Assembly: GCA_023614405.1 (NCBI GenBank)
Contig: CM042685.1
Coordinates: 92,184,684 to 92,248,683 of the forward strand
Origin: Avena insularis
Lineage: Eukaryota; Streptophyta; Magnoliopsida; Poales; Poaceae
Direction: 5' to 3'
Length of the DNA: 64,000 nucleotides
The notes below the pieces were generated by a model. It saw only the letters and a list, made by a program, of their open reading frames with translations, did no database searches and had not been told where the DNA came from. Position numbers and translations under genes: made by a program. Shown here in pieces: positions 45,826-56,340 of the stretch (its first letter is position 1; the number at the start of each line of letters is the position of its first letter).

Positions 45826-48800
45826 ATGGCCAGCAGTAGCTCTGCTCCCTCCATGGCGGCATCCAGCGATACTGCGCGGAAGCCGACGAGCACCATCCAC
45901 GTGCCCTAGAGGGCCTGGTGCTACCCAAATCAGCGGTGATAGAATCCGCTGGCGGCGAGAACAATCCAGCGGCGCTGGAGCTGTTGGAAGAGGAAGGATA
46001 TTCCCACAAGGGTGATTGGCGTGGTTCGGACATCACGGACCACGACATCAAAGAACTGCTCGTCGAGGGATACCTCCCTGTGACGGAGGGGCTCGTATGG
46101 CGGGCGGCGCCGGCCAACGAGGTCACCCCTTCTCCCCAAGCCGGAGAGAAGGTGTACCTCAAAGCCCAACTGGTACGCGGCATCTCCCTGCCCATCTCCA
46201 ATTTCTTCCTAGCTGTCCTTAGCCATTACCGAGTACAGCCTCAGAACCTCTCCCCCAATAGTATCCTTGCGCTTAGCAACTACGCGACGCTTTGTGAGGG
46301 TTACTTAGGGATTAGGCCTAGGCTAGATCTCTTTGTCTATTTCTTCACCGCAAGAGGGAAGCCGGAGCCGGCAAGGACGAGCTCAGGAACTGTGGGACCA
46401 TCAGCTTTAAGATCCGGCCCGGCCGGCGGTTCCCCGACATCGTCGGCCACAAATCTTGCAAGAACTGGCAACTGACGTACTTCTACGGCCCAGACGTCCC
46501 TCTGACCGGCCGAGAAGAAACGTATCCGGACTTTGTCGATGGAGCCGCTGCCGAAGCCCCGACATGGAGGTCCCAAGCCATCCTTCCCTCCGACAACGAA
46601 GCCTCCCGCGCCATTAGGCGGATAGAGTGGTTTGTCGATACGGGTCTGATCAGGTTGGACCTAGCCATGTGTTGGTTCGTCAGGCGGATCCAGCCTCTGC
46701 AGCACCGCTCCAAGCTTATGCATGAGTAATCCAAGGAGAGGAAGGATAGGCTCCGCATCTCCGAGGACAACTTCTAGAGTGACTCTGTCAAGCTCTGCCT
46801 CAAGGACATCGTCAAGGTGAAGGACAAGAAGTGTGGATTCGCCATCACATACGATATGTTCGAAGAGAGAAAGTGCCCAGAGGTACCTGTTTTATTTTCC
46901 GTGTATGATATTTACTCCAGTTCTTCCATTTATCCATTAACATCTCATCTAACACTTTTGGGATTTCACTTAATAGCTCAGAAGTCTAGAGGAGGATAGC
47001 ATGGCTGTCCAAACCTATGACCCCAAGATGAAGGAAGTCACCGTCGTGTCCGATGACGATGTCCCGTTGGCGTGAAAGCGGAAGAGCTCCACCTCTGACG
47101 CTGCCGATAGAGGCAACAAGAAAAAGACGGAGGGTGGAGCCTCGAAGAAGTCCACTGCCGCCCTGGAGGCGGAGAAAAGAAGAGTTACCGGGATTCCTTT
47201 TGATAAAGCACCATCTGTTGTGTAAGCTTCTTTTCCTCCGACATTGTCCGTTGTTTATCTTATTCCTGTACTTATACTTTTTGCATGTTTCAGGAAGAAG
47301 GACACTACTAGTTTGAAGAAGACCTCCAAAACTTTGGGGGCTTCTAGAAATATTAAGGATATGTTGCATCATGACGTGTCTCCCCACGCATCTCCCTCCA
47401 TCGCCCCTATCACTCCCAGCGTCCAGCCTACTTCTGCTCCGACAAGCTCACAGGCCAAGGATGCATCTGGCCCTTCCGCCATGGAAGTGGACTCAGGTAC
47501 CTCCACGGAGCTTGCCGTTGTCCGCGAACAGGCAACGCAAGAAAGTACCGCAACCCAAATGGCTGAAGCTCTGGCTAAGGATGCCATCGGTAGCGGTAAG
47601 GCGGTGGTGATGGGTGGAACGTCTGTCGAAGGCGGCGCCTCCGCACCTAGGACAACCGTGGAATTCCCGAAGATAGTGTACCCGACACTTACGCCGAGTA
47701 GCTCCTCTTTGGTTCCTGGTGCGGCGCCGACATCTCCAACCTACGGTCTTGAGGAGCTTCTCCGGCAAGCAAAAATCTTGCAAGGAAACAGTCTTTCCTT
47801 CGGCAAGTTGCTTGCTGAGAGCGCTACCAACCTCAAGATCATCGCACTTGTAAGTTTTGTTTGCCTTTGCATTTCATATGAGTATCCCACTATAGCCCCC
47901 GAGGATTTAGACGGAAAACCATAGGTCTTTGCACTGAATGCTCTAAGAGTGACTAAGCTAGAAAACTTCTCACTGTAGCCCCCAAGTATATAGTTTGAAT
48001 GAAACATTCCTACTAGATACTTTCAGAGTAGCATACGTAGTGTTTGTAAATTTTGATACTGTATCCCCCAAGCCTCTAGTTGTAACTAAATTAGTTCTGA
48101 CTAGATGCTTAAAGAAAGACTAAGTATATGACTGAGTTAAAAAACTTTATACTGTAGCCCCCAAACTTCTAGTTGAAAACTGAATTATTTCCGACTAGAT
48201 GCTTAAAGAAAGACCAATCATATTGCCAAGTTAAAAACTCTCACTGTAGCCCCCCAAGCCTCTAGGTGGATAGTTATCCGGCTTGATGCTCCAAGTAGAC
48301 TAAACAATGTTAAACTTTCTTTCCACAGAATGATTATGCTTGGAGAGGCGTGGCCAATGAGAAGTACCAGAAGATGCGTGCGGACTTGGAAGCCGAAAAG
48401 GGTAAAACTGCCTTCTTGAAGGAACAAATCATCAAGAGCAAGCGTCTATTTTTTCCTTTATTTTTCGTATTCTGACTTGGTCTTGTGCCAACATTCTTCG
48501 AGTACTCACTATGTACTGTTCTTTCTCCGACTTGCAGAAACCATTTCCAAGGGTAAAGATATTGTTGAGCAATCCAAGCACATTCAATAGCTGGATAGCG
48601 AAAACAAGATCCTTAAGCAGGAGAGGAAGGATAAGCTGAAGATGCATGAGGACTCCATGAAAGTCCTTCAAGAGTCTGCCAATGTAGAGATGAACTGTTT
48701 GAAGGAGGAGATCAAGATGCTAAAAGAGCAGAAGAAAGCTGCCGATGAGCAAAATCAACGCAATCTTGAAGCATACAAGATCCTCCGACAAGAACGGGAT

Positions 48801-49455
48801 TCTATGGCGGAAACTCTCCAGCAGGCCGAGATTAGCATCTTCAGTAAGTGATTCTCCGCCTTGTATTTCTGTAAGCTAGATACTCTGAACTTTTGTTTGA
48901 TTGAACTCATGCGTTCTCTTGTCGGACATTTGCAGCTCCTATTGGTTTGACCCAGTCGCCTCCTCCACCAAAAGAATGCATGGTCCTTGCCGATAACTTT
49001 ATCAACACCGCCATCACGCAGGCCAAGAAGATAGCCAAGCACCTCCAGATCAACATCAAAGCGGTGGATTCCGTGATGAAGTTCTCGGAGATCTTGCGCC
49101 AAGCCCCCGAGCGTTTGTAAGCTGGAAAGCTTCATGTACACGGGCTGGCGCGAGGATGGCGCTGTCAATGGTCAAGGCGCACTACGAAAACACCGACATC
49201 GACACGGTGACCTCCGGGATCCTCGACGTGGACGACGAAGGCCAAGCGATAGATCACAAGGCTATCATGGCATCAGTTGTGTGTTTTGATACCAGAGTCG
49301 CCGAGTTGGTCGACCCTAACGTCTTTGTTCCCATGGAGATCATTGACAGCGACAACCGAAGCTCCTCCGAGTCCCTCAAAACTGCCGACTTCGAGGAGGA
49401 CGACTCTCCTGCTACTGATGACGCTACATCCAAGTCGCTTGCGCTAGAGAAATAA
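45826..49455 (+). pseudogene. Antisense multi-exon gene of the Transposase_28 ('putative gypsy type transposon') family
   Basis: It lies on the strand opposite to G's gag-pol. The proposed exons are 45826-46882, 46982-47221, 47294-47849, 48329-48436, 48538-48843 and 48936-49455. Introns have good GT/AG ends (donor gtacctg, gtaagc, gtaagt, gtaagt; acceptors ctcag, ttcag, cacag, tgcag, tgcag), but the exon-4 donor is mutated (agcaagcgtct). Exon 1 encodes EKVYLKAQLVRGISLPISNF and ALSNYATLCEGYLGIRPRLD, the core of the Transposase_28 family. Later exons are Ser/Pro-rich and then coiled-coil (VEMNCLKEEIKMLKEQKKAA). A stop at about 45907, a frameshift near 46350 and stops near 46728 and 46777 disable it. 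Such antisense genes accompany some grass Tat elements. No catalytic role is established. Confidence 0.75.
47889..48256. repeat. PPT-like tandem repeat in intron 3 of the antisense gene
   Basis: ctgtagcccccaagcctctagttg-type units recur at 47889, 47973, 48059, 48152 and 48243, spaced 84-93 bp. On the element's coding strand each reads CTTGGGGGCTACAG, nearly the same as the real PPT core at the 3' LTR (GGGGGCTAC). The intervening part of the unit (gactagatgcttaaagaaag) is also repeated. Confidence 0.75.
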
Positions 49456-50085
49456 AAACAATATGTAATATTTGTTTCCTCTAGAATTTGTATGCGGAAA
49501 AACTACTTGTTAACTTAAGGTGGAAAACAATGGTTATTATGTCCTACTACTCAAGAACTGGTTCCAGCATGTATATATTTTTAAGCAAGTGCCGGCTTAT
49601 CCATTACACTGGTGTTTATGCTTGAATTTTCGTGAGTCAGAAGACTTGTTGTCGGAACCATGCGCTCAGGCGATGATGCCCAATGGCACCATCAATAACC
49701 TAAGCACAAAATCGCCGACAATAAGTGCCATAAGTCACTACTCTAGAATCCACATAAAAACGACAAAGAACGTGTAGACCAAAAAACTTAAGCTAACACC
49801 TATAGGCGGAATTTTCACAAGTGCAATCGCAAAGCTTGTGCATAAAGGTTTTATACGATCCAAAAATAAACACTAAAGGAGGTAAAAAACTAAGAAATAT
49901 GAGTGAACCAGAGAGCTTTATTTCATTGATCATATAAGAGGTACACAATAGATAAAAAATGCTAAGTGTAGAAAGGACGTAGCTGTGCTATGTTCCATGG
50001 CCGATCAAGCTCCGGGTAATCATCATCCGGGTCACATCGCTTACGCTTATGATCCTCGCTGGGTCTATCCTTTAGTTCATGATTG
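49456..50085. other. Spacer between the antisense gene and the integrase end of element G
   Basis: AT-richer sequence with no recognisable domain. The convergent ends of the antisense gene (plus strand) and integrase (minus strand) face each other here, so transcription terminators or poly(A) signals of both would lie in it. An aataaa-like string near 49455 (gaaataaaaac) could serve the antisense gene. Confidence 0.4.
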
Positions 50086-50838
50086 TCAATGAGGTAGTAA
50101 GACCCATTGAGTAGCGCCTTGCTTATGATGGACGGTCCTTCCCATGGCGGGATAATTTGTGTGACTTCTTCTGCTTAAGTCGGAGCACCAGGTCCCCCTC
50201 TTTAAATGAGCGATACCGAATGCGGCGACTATGGTAGCTGCGTAGCTTCTGCTGGTAGATGGCGGACCTTTGGTATGCCAATACACGCTCCTCCTTGAGA
50301 AGGTCCACATCTAGGCGTCTAGATTCTTCAGCGTCATCTTGGCAACTCTTGGTGAATTGTGAAGGATGTCGGAAGGCAGGATGGCTTCTGCTCCATATAC
50401 CATGAAGTAAGGGGTGTAGCCTGTGGATCTGTTGGGTGTAGTTCGTAAACTCCACAACACAGATGGTAACTCCTCCGCCCAGGCTCCAGCTGCTCTATGC
50501 AATGGTGCTTCTAGACGTGGCTTGATTCCCTGCAGAATTAATCCATTGGCTCGCTCAACCTGACCATTGGACTGTGGATGTGCCACAGATGCAAGATAAA
50601 GTCGGATGCCCTTCTTCCAACAATAAGCTTCCACTTCTCCAAGTGACAAGTTGTTGCCGTTGTCGGTGACAATACTATGTGGGAGACCAAATCTCACCAC
50701 TATATCCCGGACAAAGCTAAGGGCAGTTTCCCCATCGAGCTTTCTAATGGGTTTAGATTCTATCCATTTGGTGAATTTATCAACTGTTACTAGCATATGC
50801 GTAAAACCACATGGTGCCGTCTGCAACGGACCAACCAT
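50086..50838 (-). pseudogene. Integrase catalytic core and C-terminus (element G)
   Basis: The open stretch 50838-50311 (175 codons) contains the full catalytic triad: D20 in HMLVTVDKFTKW, D59 in HSIVTDNGNN and E95 in HPQSNGQVERANGL, giving the D-x38-D-x35-E spacing of retroviral-type integrases. The C-terminal part continues in a shifted frame (50455-50123: 'FMEFTNYTQQI', YQQKLRSYHSRRIRYRSFKE, GDLVLRLKQ). A stop separates it from the zinc-binding half at 50848. It would insert element cDNA in the nucleus. It is inactive as read. Confidence 0.88.
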
Positions 50839-50847
50839 GTCCAGCCC

Positions 50848-52200
50848 CTAGACTGCGAACGGCCAAGTTATTAGTATTGTTCGCAATTCTTCAGCTGGAA
50901 CATGGGGTTGTCGGGCATAATACTGGCATCCCATGCATGTCTCAACCAGCTTGTCGGTGTCTGCCTTCGCGGTCAGCCAGTAGAATCCTTGCAGAAAAGC
51001 TTTAGCGACCAACGATCGGGGAGCGGCGTGATGCCCGCAATCTTCGAGATGGATTTTGTGGAGGATTTCAATACCTTCTTGCTGGGAAACACACTTAAGG
51101 TATACACCAGTAGTGCTTCGTTTGTAGAGCTGTCCATTGATTATGGTATAGCCCTTTGCTCGACGTACTATTTTCCGTCTTTCGACCTTGTCGTCGGGCA
51201 AAGTTCCATGTACGAGATATTTCATGAACGATTTTGTCCAAGCCGGAGGGACCTTTGCCACCATGTGAACAAAAGAGTCAACTCTGTCTGGGTTGTCTAT
51301 GTCTGCTCCCTTCACTGATGGTGTCCGTAAATGCTCCAGGAAAACTCCAGGCGAAATTCGCTTGCACCCTGATCCAAGCTTAGAAAGTAGATCAGCCGCC
51401 TCGTTTTGCTCCCTAGGTACATACTTGACTTTGTAGCCCAAGAAGCTCTTGGCTATCTCGTCCACTTCGTCTTGATATGCCACCATCATAGGGTTCCGCG
51501 CGTTCCAGGTGCCAGCCACCTGCTGGGCAACCAAGTCGGAATCTCCACAGCAAACTATGCACTTGATGCCAATATCCTTGGCTACGCGTAGTTCGTGAAT
51601 GAGTGCTTCATACTCCGCCATGTTGTTCGTAGCCCCAATGTGGATCTGCAGAACGTAGTATAGCTTTTCCCCGGTTGGTGAATGTAGTAGTACACCATCC
51701 CCCGAGCCGTTGAGTAGCTTTGATCCATCAAAGTGCATCACCCAGTATTCTGGCTCCGGCATTGGGGTAGCATCTGGCATCTCCGTCCAATCTGCGATAA
51801 AATCCGCCAAGGCTTGTGATTTGATGGCGTCGCGTCTCTTGTAGGTAATCTCGAAGGCGGCAAGTTTAATGCCCCACTTCGCGACCCTTCCTGTAGCGTC
51901 GCTGTTGTTGATGATGTCAGACAGTGGAGCTTTGCTCACAACTGTGATAGGGTGCTCTTGCAAGTAGTGCCTCAGCTTCCGAGAAGCAAGGAAAACTCCA
52001 TAAGCTATCTTCTGGTAGTGCGGGTAATGCTGCTTGGACTCCGTCAATACCTCGCTTACATAGTAAACTAGCTGTTGAACTGCGTACTCATGCCCTGGTT
52101 CTTTCCGGTTGGTGGCCTCCTTGTAAATCAACATAGGCTCCCCAGGTTCGGGTGCTGCAAGGATAAGCGCTGTGGAAAGTATCTCCTTGAGCTGATTCAA
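50848..52200 (-). CDS. RNase H, archaeal-type RNase H and integrase zinc site (element G)
   Basis: A 450-codon open frame. Residues 20-130 are the degenerate classical RNase H/connection (YYVSEVLTESKQHYPHYQKI, HPITVVSKAPLSDIINN). Residues 150-285 are an archaeal-type RNase H with HFDGS (D158), 'NNMAEYEALIHELRVAKDIG' and CCGDSDLVAQQVAG, followed by 'PREQNEAADLLSKLGSG'. Residues about 385-440 are the integrase zinc site (HHAAPRSLVAKAFLQGFYWL then CMGCQYYARQ). This dual RNase H is diagnostic of the Tat lineage. The frame joins RT upstream without a stop of its own, but a stop splits it from the integrase core. Confidence 0.88.
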   Translation of the reverse strand: MNQLKEILSTALILAAPEPGEPMLIYKEATNRKEPGHEYAVQQLVYYVSEVLTESKQHYPHYQKIAYGVFLASRKLRHYLQEHPITVVSKAPLSDIINNSDATGRVAKWGIKLAAFEITYKRRDAIKSQALADFIADWTEMPDATPMPEPEYWVMHFDGSKLLNGSGDGVLLHSPTGEKLYYVLQIHIGATNNMAEYEALIHELRVAKDIGIKCIVCCGDSDLVAQQVAGTWNARNPMMVAYQDEVDEIAKSFLGYKVKYVPREQNEAADLLSKLGSGCKRISPGVFLEHLRTPSVKGADIDNPDRVDSFVHMVAKVPPAWTKSFMKYLVHGTLPDDKVERRKIVRRAKGYTIINGQLYKRSTTGVYLKCVSQQEGIEILHKIHLEDCGHHAAPRSLVAKAFLQGFYWLTAKADTDKLVETCMGCQYYARQPHVPAEELRTILITWPFAV

Positions 52201-53100
52201 TGTTGCATCTTCCTCGTCCGTCCACGTGAATTTGTCGCCTTCTTCAGCAACTTGTACATCGGCAGAGCCTTCTCTCCAAGTCGGCTAACAAACCGACTAA
52301 CTGCTGCAACGCAACCTGTTAGCCGTTGTATGTCCTTTAGGCATGTCAGACGGTTTATGTTTAAGATGGCCTTGATTTTCTTCGGGTTGACCTTGATTCC
52401 ACGATGGGAAATGATGAAGCCCAACAATTTGCCGGCTGGATCCCCGAAGACGCACTTCTTGGAGTTAAGCATCATATTGTATTTTCGGAGATTATCAAAG
52501 GTTTCTTTTAAGTTGGAGATTAAATCATTCGATTTTTTAGACATCACCGCTATATCGTCCACATAGGCGTGAACGTTCCGACCAATTTATCGTGTAGGCA
52601 ACGCTGCATTGTCCGCTAGTACGTAGCACCTGCGTTTTTCAGCCCAAAGGAAATTGTGACATAGCAAAACGTGCCATAAGGTATCCTGAGTATGCATCGA
52701 GAAAACACAAAAGCTCCAAGCCATCCATTGAGGTAATGACTTGGTCAATGCGAGGCAAAGCAAACGGATCTTTGGTACAAGCTTTGTTCAAGCCGGTGTA
52801 ATCAACACACATTCTTAATTCTTTGGTTCCCTTTTTGGGGACAAGTACAGGATTGGCCACCCAACGGGTGTGAAGGACTTCTCGGATAAAACTAGCCTTA
52901 AGTAACCTAGCTATCTCTTTGCCTATGGCGTGTCTCTTCTCGTCTCCGAAGCGTCGTAGAGGTTGTTTTACCAGTTTACATTTTGGATCAATATTCAAGC
53001 TGTGCTCGGCAAGTTCCCTAGGTACACCTTTCATGTCGGCAGGTTGCCAGGCAAAGATGTCCCTGTTCTCACAGAGGAACTCGACAAGCGCTCTTTCCTA
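52197..53100 (-). pseudogene. Reverse transcriptase of element G
   Basis: The minus-strand frame 53034-52639 reads LKASFIREVLHTRWVANPVL, KKGTKELRMCVDYTGLNKAC and DPFALPRIDQVITSMDGLEL, with CFLDAYSGY carrying the first catalytic Asp. After a frameshift, YVDD (52556-52567) opens the stretch with MSKKSNDLISNLKETFDNLR, 'KLLGFIISHRGIKVNPKKIK' and LTGCVAAVSRFVSRLGEK. All the RT palm motifs can be seen across two frames. A frameshift or small deletion lies between 52562 and 52639. Confidence 0.88.
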
Positions 53101-53617
53101 TTTAGGGTCCAGGTTCGTCCCAATGGCGGTGGTCTTGGAGGCATCGCCTACCACAAGTTCCACCGGCTTGGTCTCGATGGTGGCCTTGAATGCTAGGACG
53201 GAGTCAAAAATCTGTTTCTTCGACGCAGGCATCTCCGAGGAATCGACCTTGCTCTGGATCTCCTTGAATTCTTCGCTGTAGAGGACAGCTTCTACATAGG
53301 CTGCTTCTTCAATCTTGCAGTCCCTTGCTTTGGTAAAGCTTCCAGATACGGTGATGACACCATTTGGTCTGGGTATCTTGAGCTTGTTGTAGACGAAGCA
53401 TGGCTTGGCCATGAAGGTGTGGAATATGTCGTGGCAAATATGACGTGGTACCAGCTCTTGAAGGGGACCACCTCAAAGGTCATGCGTTCTTGGCGGTAAT
53501 TATTGACATCACCAAAAGCGACCTGAAGTGTGATGCACCCAAGGGACCGAGCCTCCCGACCAGGATCTACGCCATGGAAGATGGTGTTGGTCCGCCTTAG
53601 GTTTGCCTCCGTCAAGT
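53098..53617 (-). pseudogene. Protease-RT spacer of element G
   Basis: Minus-strand frames 53621-53292 and 53412-53098 overlap and shift. They read LGCITLQVAFGDVNNYRQER and MTFEVVPFKSWYHVIF, then KPCFVYNKLKIPRPNGVITV and IEEAAYVEAVLYSEEFKEIQ. This is the aspartic protease C-terminal half and the linker typical of grass Tat polyproteins. One frameshift near 53400 splits it. Confidence 0.75.
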
Positions 53618-55282
53618 TCATCTTCTGTATGTATCCAGGTACATGATGTTGATGCTGCTTCCACTATCCACCATACATTTGGTGAACTCGTTGCCGTCAA
53701 TCAGGGGGTTGATCACCATGGCGTATTGGTTCTCCGTAGGGATGAGGTCTGGGTGATCCTTACTATCCCAAGTAATTGTAATCTCCGACCAGCGCAGGAA
53801 CTGGGGAACTGGGGGTAGAGTAGCCATCAGTATCCTCATGGAGGTCTTCTGTTGTCGGACTGTGGGGGTGCCAAGGAAAGTGTGGAAAACTACCGCCTTC
53901 TTCTCTAAGGGGTTCTTGCCCTTGGCGTCGCTCTTGGCAGCGTGCTTGGGGTCAATGTCCTCGTCCATGTCACTTGAATCCTTGGACTCCTCATCCTTCT
54001 TATTCCCCTTTCCCTTGCCTCGCGGTCTGTTCTTCCGACTTCGCTTGTAGCCGGACTCCGGGTCCTCCTTGAGGTCGTTGACTAACTTGCAATGGCGATT
54101 GGTGTGGCTGGCTTTGCCGTTGGCATCGAGGTGTACGAGCCACGGCATATCAAGGTACTCCTCGTAGGTTTGGGGAACGCGGAGCACTGCCGAGGTAGTT
54201 TCACTACCTCGCTGCTGCCCACGACCAGCTCCCCGTCCTCGGCCACGCTGTCCGCCATCACCTCGCCCTGCAAAAGTCATAGCGACCATGTCAGGGGTTT
54301 GCTTTTCTTCAGGCAGGGTCTTCCGCTTTGTTCTACTATTCCTCAGAGCTTGAGTTGGAACGGACGTTGCCGGCAAGGAGCTGCGAGCATCGTCATCGGC
54401 AACCGCGAACTCACTGCCCAACTGAATCATCTGGTTCAAGTCTAGCTGGTGATTATCCTGTAGGCGCTTTAGCTTATGTCGGAGCAACGTGCCCCTTTCC
54501 AACCCATCGATGAAGGCGGCTATGGCGGTCTGAGCGTGCACTCCTGCGTAGGAATTCTTCATATCTAGCCACCGAGAGAGGTAGCGGCGAGCTTTCTCGT
54601 CTTTCTCTTGCACGCACCACTGTAGATCGCCAACAGTACAGGGACGTTTGTACGTACCCTCAAATTTCTTGGTGAACGCTTCTTGCATGTCCAACCAATT
54701 GCAGATGGATCTTTCCGGCAATTCATCAATCCATTGACGGGCCATGCCCGCCAACATCAATGGGAGGTACTTGACGGTGACGTTGGGGCTACCCCCGGCG
54801 ATCTCCACCGCGTTGCCATAATCCTGCAAACATGTAGCTGGCTTGACGGTGCCATCATAGGGCTTGATGGTCTTGTAAATCCGGAAACCTTTGGGGTAAG
54901 TTGCGGACCGTATTACAAGTCCAAAGCAACATGGTCCCAGGTATGGTCCTTCCCGGGCCTCCTGGATCTTGTCCAGACGTGAACATGCATCGTATGGCTC
55001 CGAGCTTCTTTTATTCTTCTTGCCATCAGGGGATGGGCTGCGTGAACAATGCTGGCCTCCTCCGCCATGTTGGCTGCTAGGTGGTGACGGAGGCGGAGGT
55101 GGCAGTGGGTTATCCTTCTTGTTGTTGCCCTCCTGTGATGCCTCACGCTTGTTGCGGTTGCTTGTCAGACACGGAGGATCGTGGCGCGACCTGCTCTTGT
55201 GTCCTTGGTTGCGCTCTCTGTCATGACGGGTCTGCTCCGCGTTGTCGCGGATGACGATGCCGCTTTGCCCTGGCGGAGGCAT
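53618..55282 (-). CDS. gag-protease frame of element G (second gag module)
   Basis: A 554-codon open frame. The N-terminus is basic and His/Arg/Pro-rich. The Retrotrans_gag core spans about residues 125-290: 'FRIYKTIKPYDGTVKPATC', LPLMLAGMARQWIDELPERS, AFTKKFEGTYKRPCTVGDLQ, YLSRWLDMKNSYAGVHAQTA and GTLLRHKLKR. Gly/Arg-rich and Lys-rich basic linkers follow (nucleic-acid binding by composition), then a HxxxxxxxHxxxHC-type knuckle region near residue 400. The protease opening CMVDSGSSINIMYLD has the catalytic DSG. The frame continues past 53618 in a shifted frame. Apart from this the module is intact. Confidence 0.85.
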   Translation of the reverse strand: MPPPGQSGIVIRDNAEQTRHDRERNQGHKSRSRHDPPCLTSNRNKREASQEGNNKKDNPLPPPPPSPPSSQHGGGGQHCSRSPSPDGKKNKRSSEPYDACSRLDKIQEAREGPYLGPCCFGLVIRSATYPKGFRIYKTIKPYDGTVKPATCLQDYGNAVEIAGGSPNVTVKYLPLMLAGMARQWIDELPERSICNWLDMQEAFTKKFEGTYKRPCTVGDLQWCVQEKDEKARRYLSRWLDMKNSYAGVHAQTAIAAFIDGLERGTLLRHKLKRLQDNHQLDLNQMIQLGSEFAVADDDARSSLPATSVPTQALRNSRTKRKTLPEEKQTPDMVAMTFAGRGDGGQRGRGRGAGRGQQRGSETTSAVLRVPQTYEEYLDMPWLVHLDANGKASHTNRHCKLVNDLKEDPESGYKRSRKNRPRGKGKGNKKDEESKDSSDMDEDIDPKHAAKSDAKGKNPLEKKAVVFHTFLGTPTVRQQKTSMRILMATLPPVPQFLRWSEITITWDSKDHPDLIPTENQYAMVINPLIDGNEFTKCMVDSGSSINIMYLDTYRR

Positions 55283-55423
55283 ATCCGTACGACGGTGAGC
55301 CTTGGTGTCTTCGCGATGTCGGGGGGATCGGGGCAGTGGTGATGGGCGACGAGGTTGGGCCTTGCCTCCGTGGTTGGAGGATATGGGGATAGCATCCTTC
55401 CTATTGGGCGCATCCCTCCGTCT

Positions 55424-56301
55424 TCATTCGGACGAACCCGTGTGGGACCCGACATTAAGAGGAGATCTGTCCCTTAGAGGCTTATGCTGGCTAGACTGGC
55501 AAAACTCTAGGTCAGACTCATGACTCTGAGAGGTGGCATTTTCCTCTTGTTTCACCGCCTTAGACACTAGGTCATAGACCTGGTTCACCACTTCGGGTGA
55601 TCTATCCTGCTCTAGAAGGGTCTTGGCGACGGCGAGGTTGAGGAGAGGAGTGGGCATCACCTGCCTGCCTTCACTATCAACATATGGCTTGGCCTGTGCC
55701 GGCTTCGAGGGAGTTCATCCTAGGTTTCGCCGTGCACCAGAATCGTTGATGATGCTAGCCAGAGCTTTCTTAGCCTTCTGCTGCTGCAACAGAGTCTTGT
55801 ACTCGGCCTCCATTGCTCTAGCTTTCTCTATTGACTTCTGCGCGTTGGCCAGATCTCGATCTAGCTTTGCGCTCTGCTCCGCGATGGACCGTGCTTCCTC
55901 CAGCAGCTGCTGGCGCTTCTCGTCAAGCTGGACCACACTGCGAATATAAGCCATGGTCATAGGCTCGACGAGGAGATTGCCATACATCACTCTATCAACT
56001 GGAGTGACTTGGGCGGCAGCAGACGTAGATTCCGGAGGCGGCGGGTTTGCGGTGTTGTTATTGATCGGACCAGTGTCGAGGTCCTGCGGCTGCTGCACTG
56101 GGTTAGGCGGAGGGGACATACCTTTGTGCGATCGTTGTCGGCAGCAACTGGTGGTCCCTTCCCCTTGTCCAGCACTGTAGGCGGAGCTTGTCCGGGTTGA
56201 TCTTCATCCATCACCGTCCCAATGGTGAAGAACACCTCTCGAGACGTGACAGAGTTGTTGGCCTGCTCGTCGCGCTTGTAATCCTCCTCCATCTCCTGCA
56301 T
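55424..56301 (-). pseudogene. Coiled-coil spacer region between the two gag modules (element G)
   Basis: The frame 56119-55715 encodes 'MYGNLLVEPMTMAYIRSVVQ' and LDEKRQQLLEEARSIAEQSA then RDLANAQKSIEKARAMEAEY, a clear heptad coiled coil. 55660-55424 encodes 'TLLEQDRSPEVVNQVYDLVS', leading to gag. Frames are interrupted. I do not recognise a named family. By position it is either the N-terminal part of the gag polyprotein or a separate 5' ORF. Confidence 0.55.
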
Positions 56302-56340
56302 AACGGAGTCTAGCTCCTCCGGGCTAAAATATATCTCCTT

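Noticed and set aside
49456..50085. An additional gene between the antisense gene and integrase (open stretch 49520-49777)
   Set aside because: Short, without domain, and composition like the surrounding spacer.
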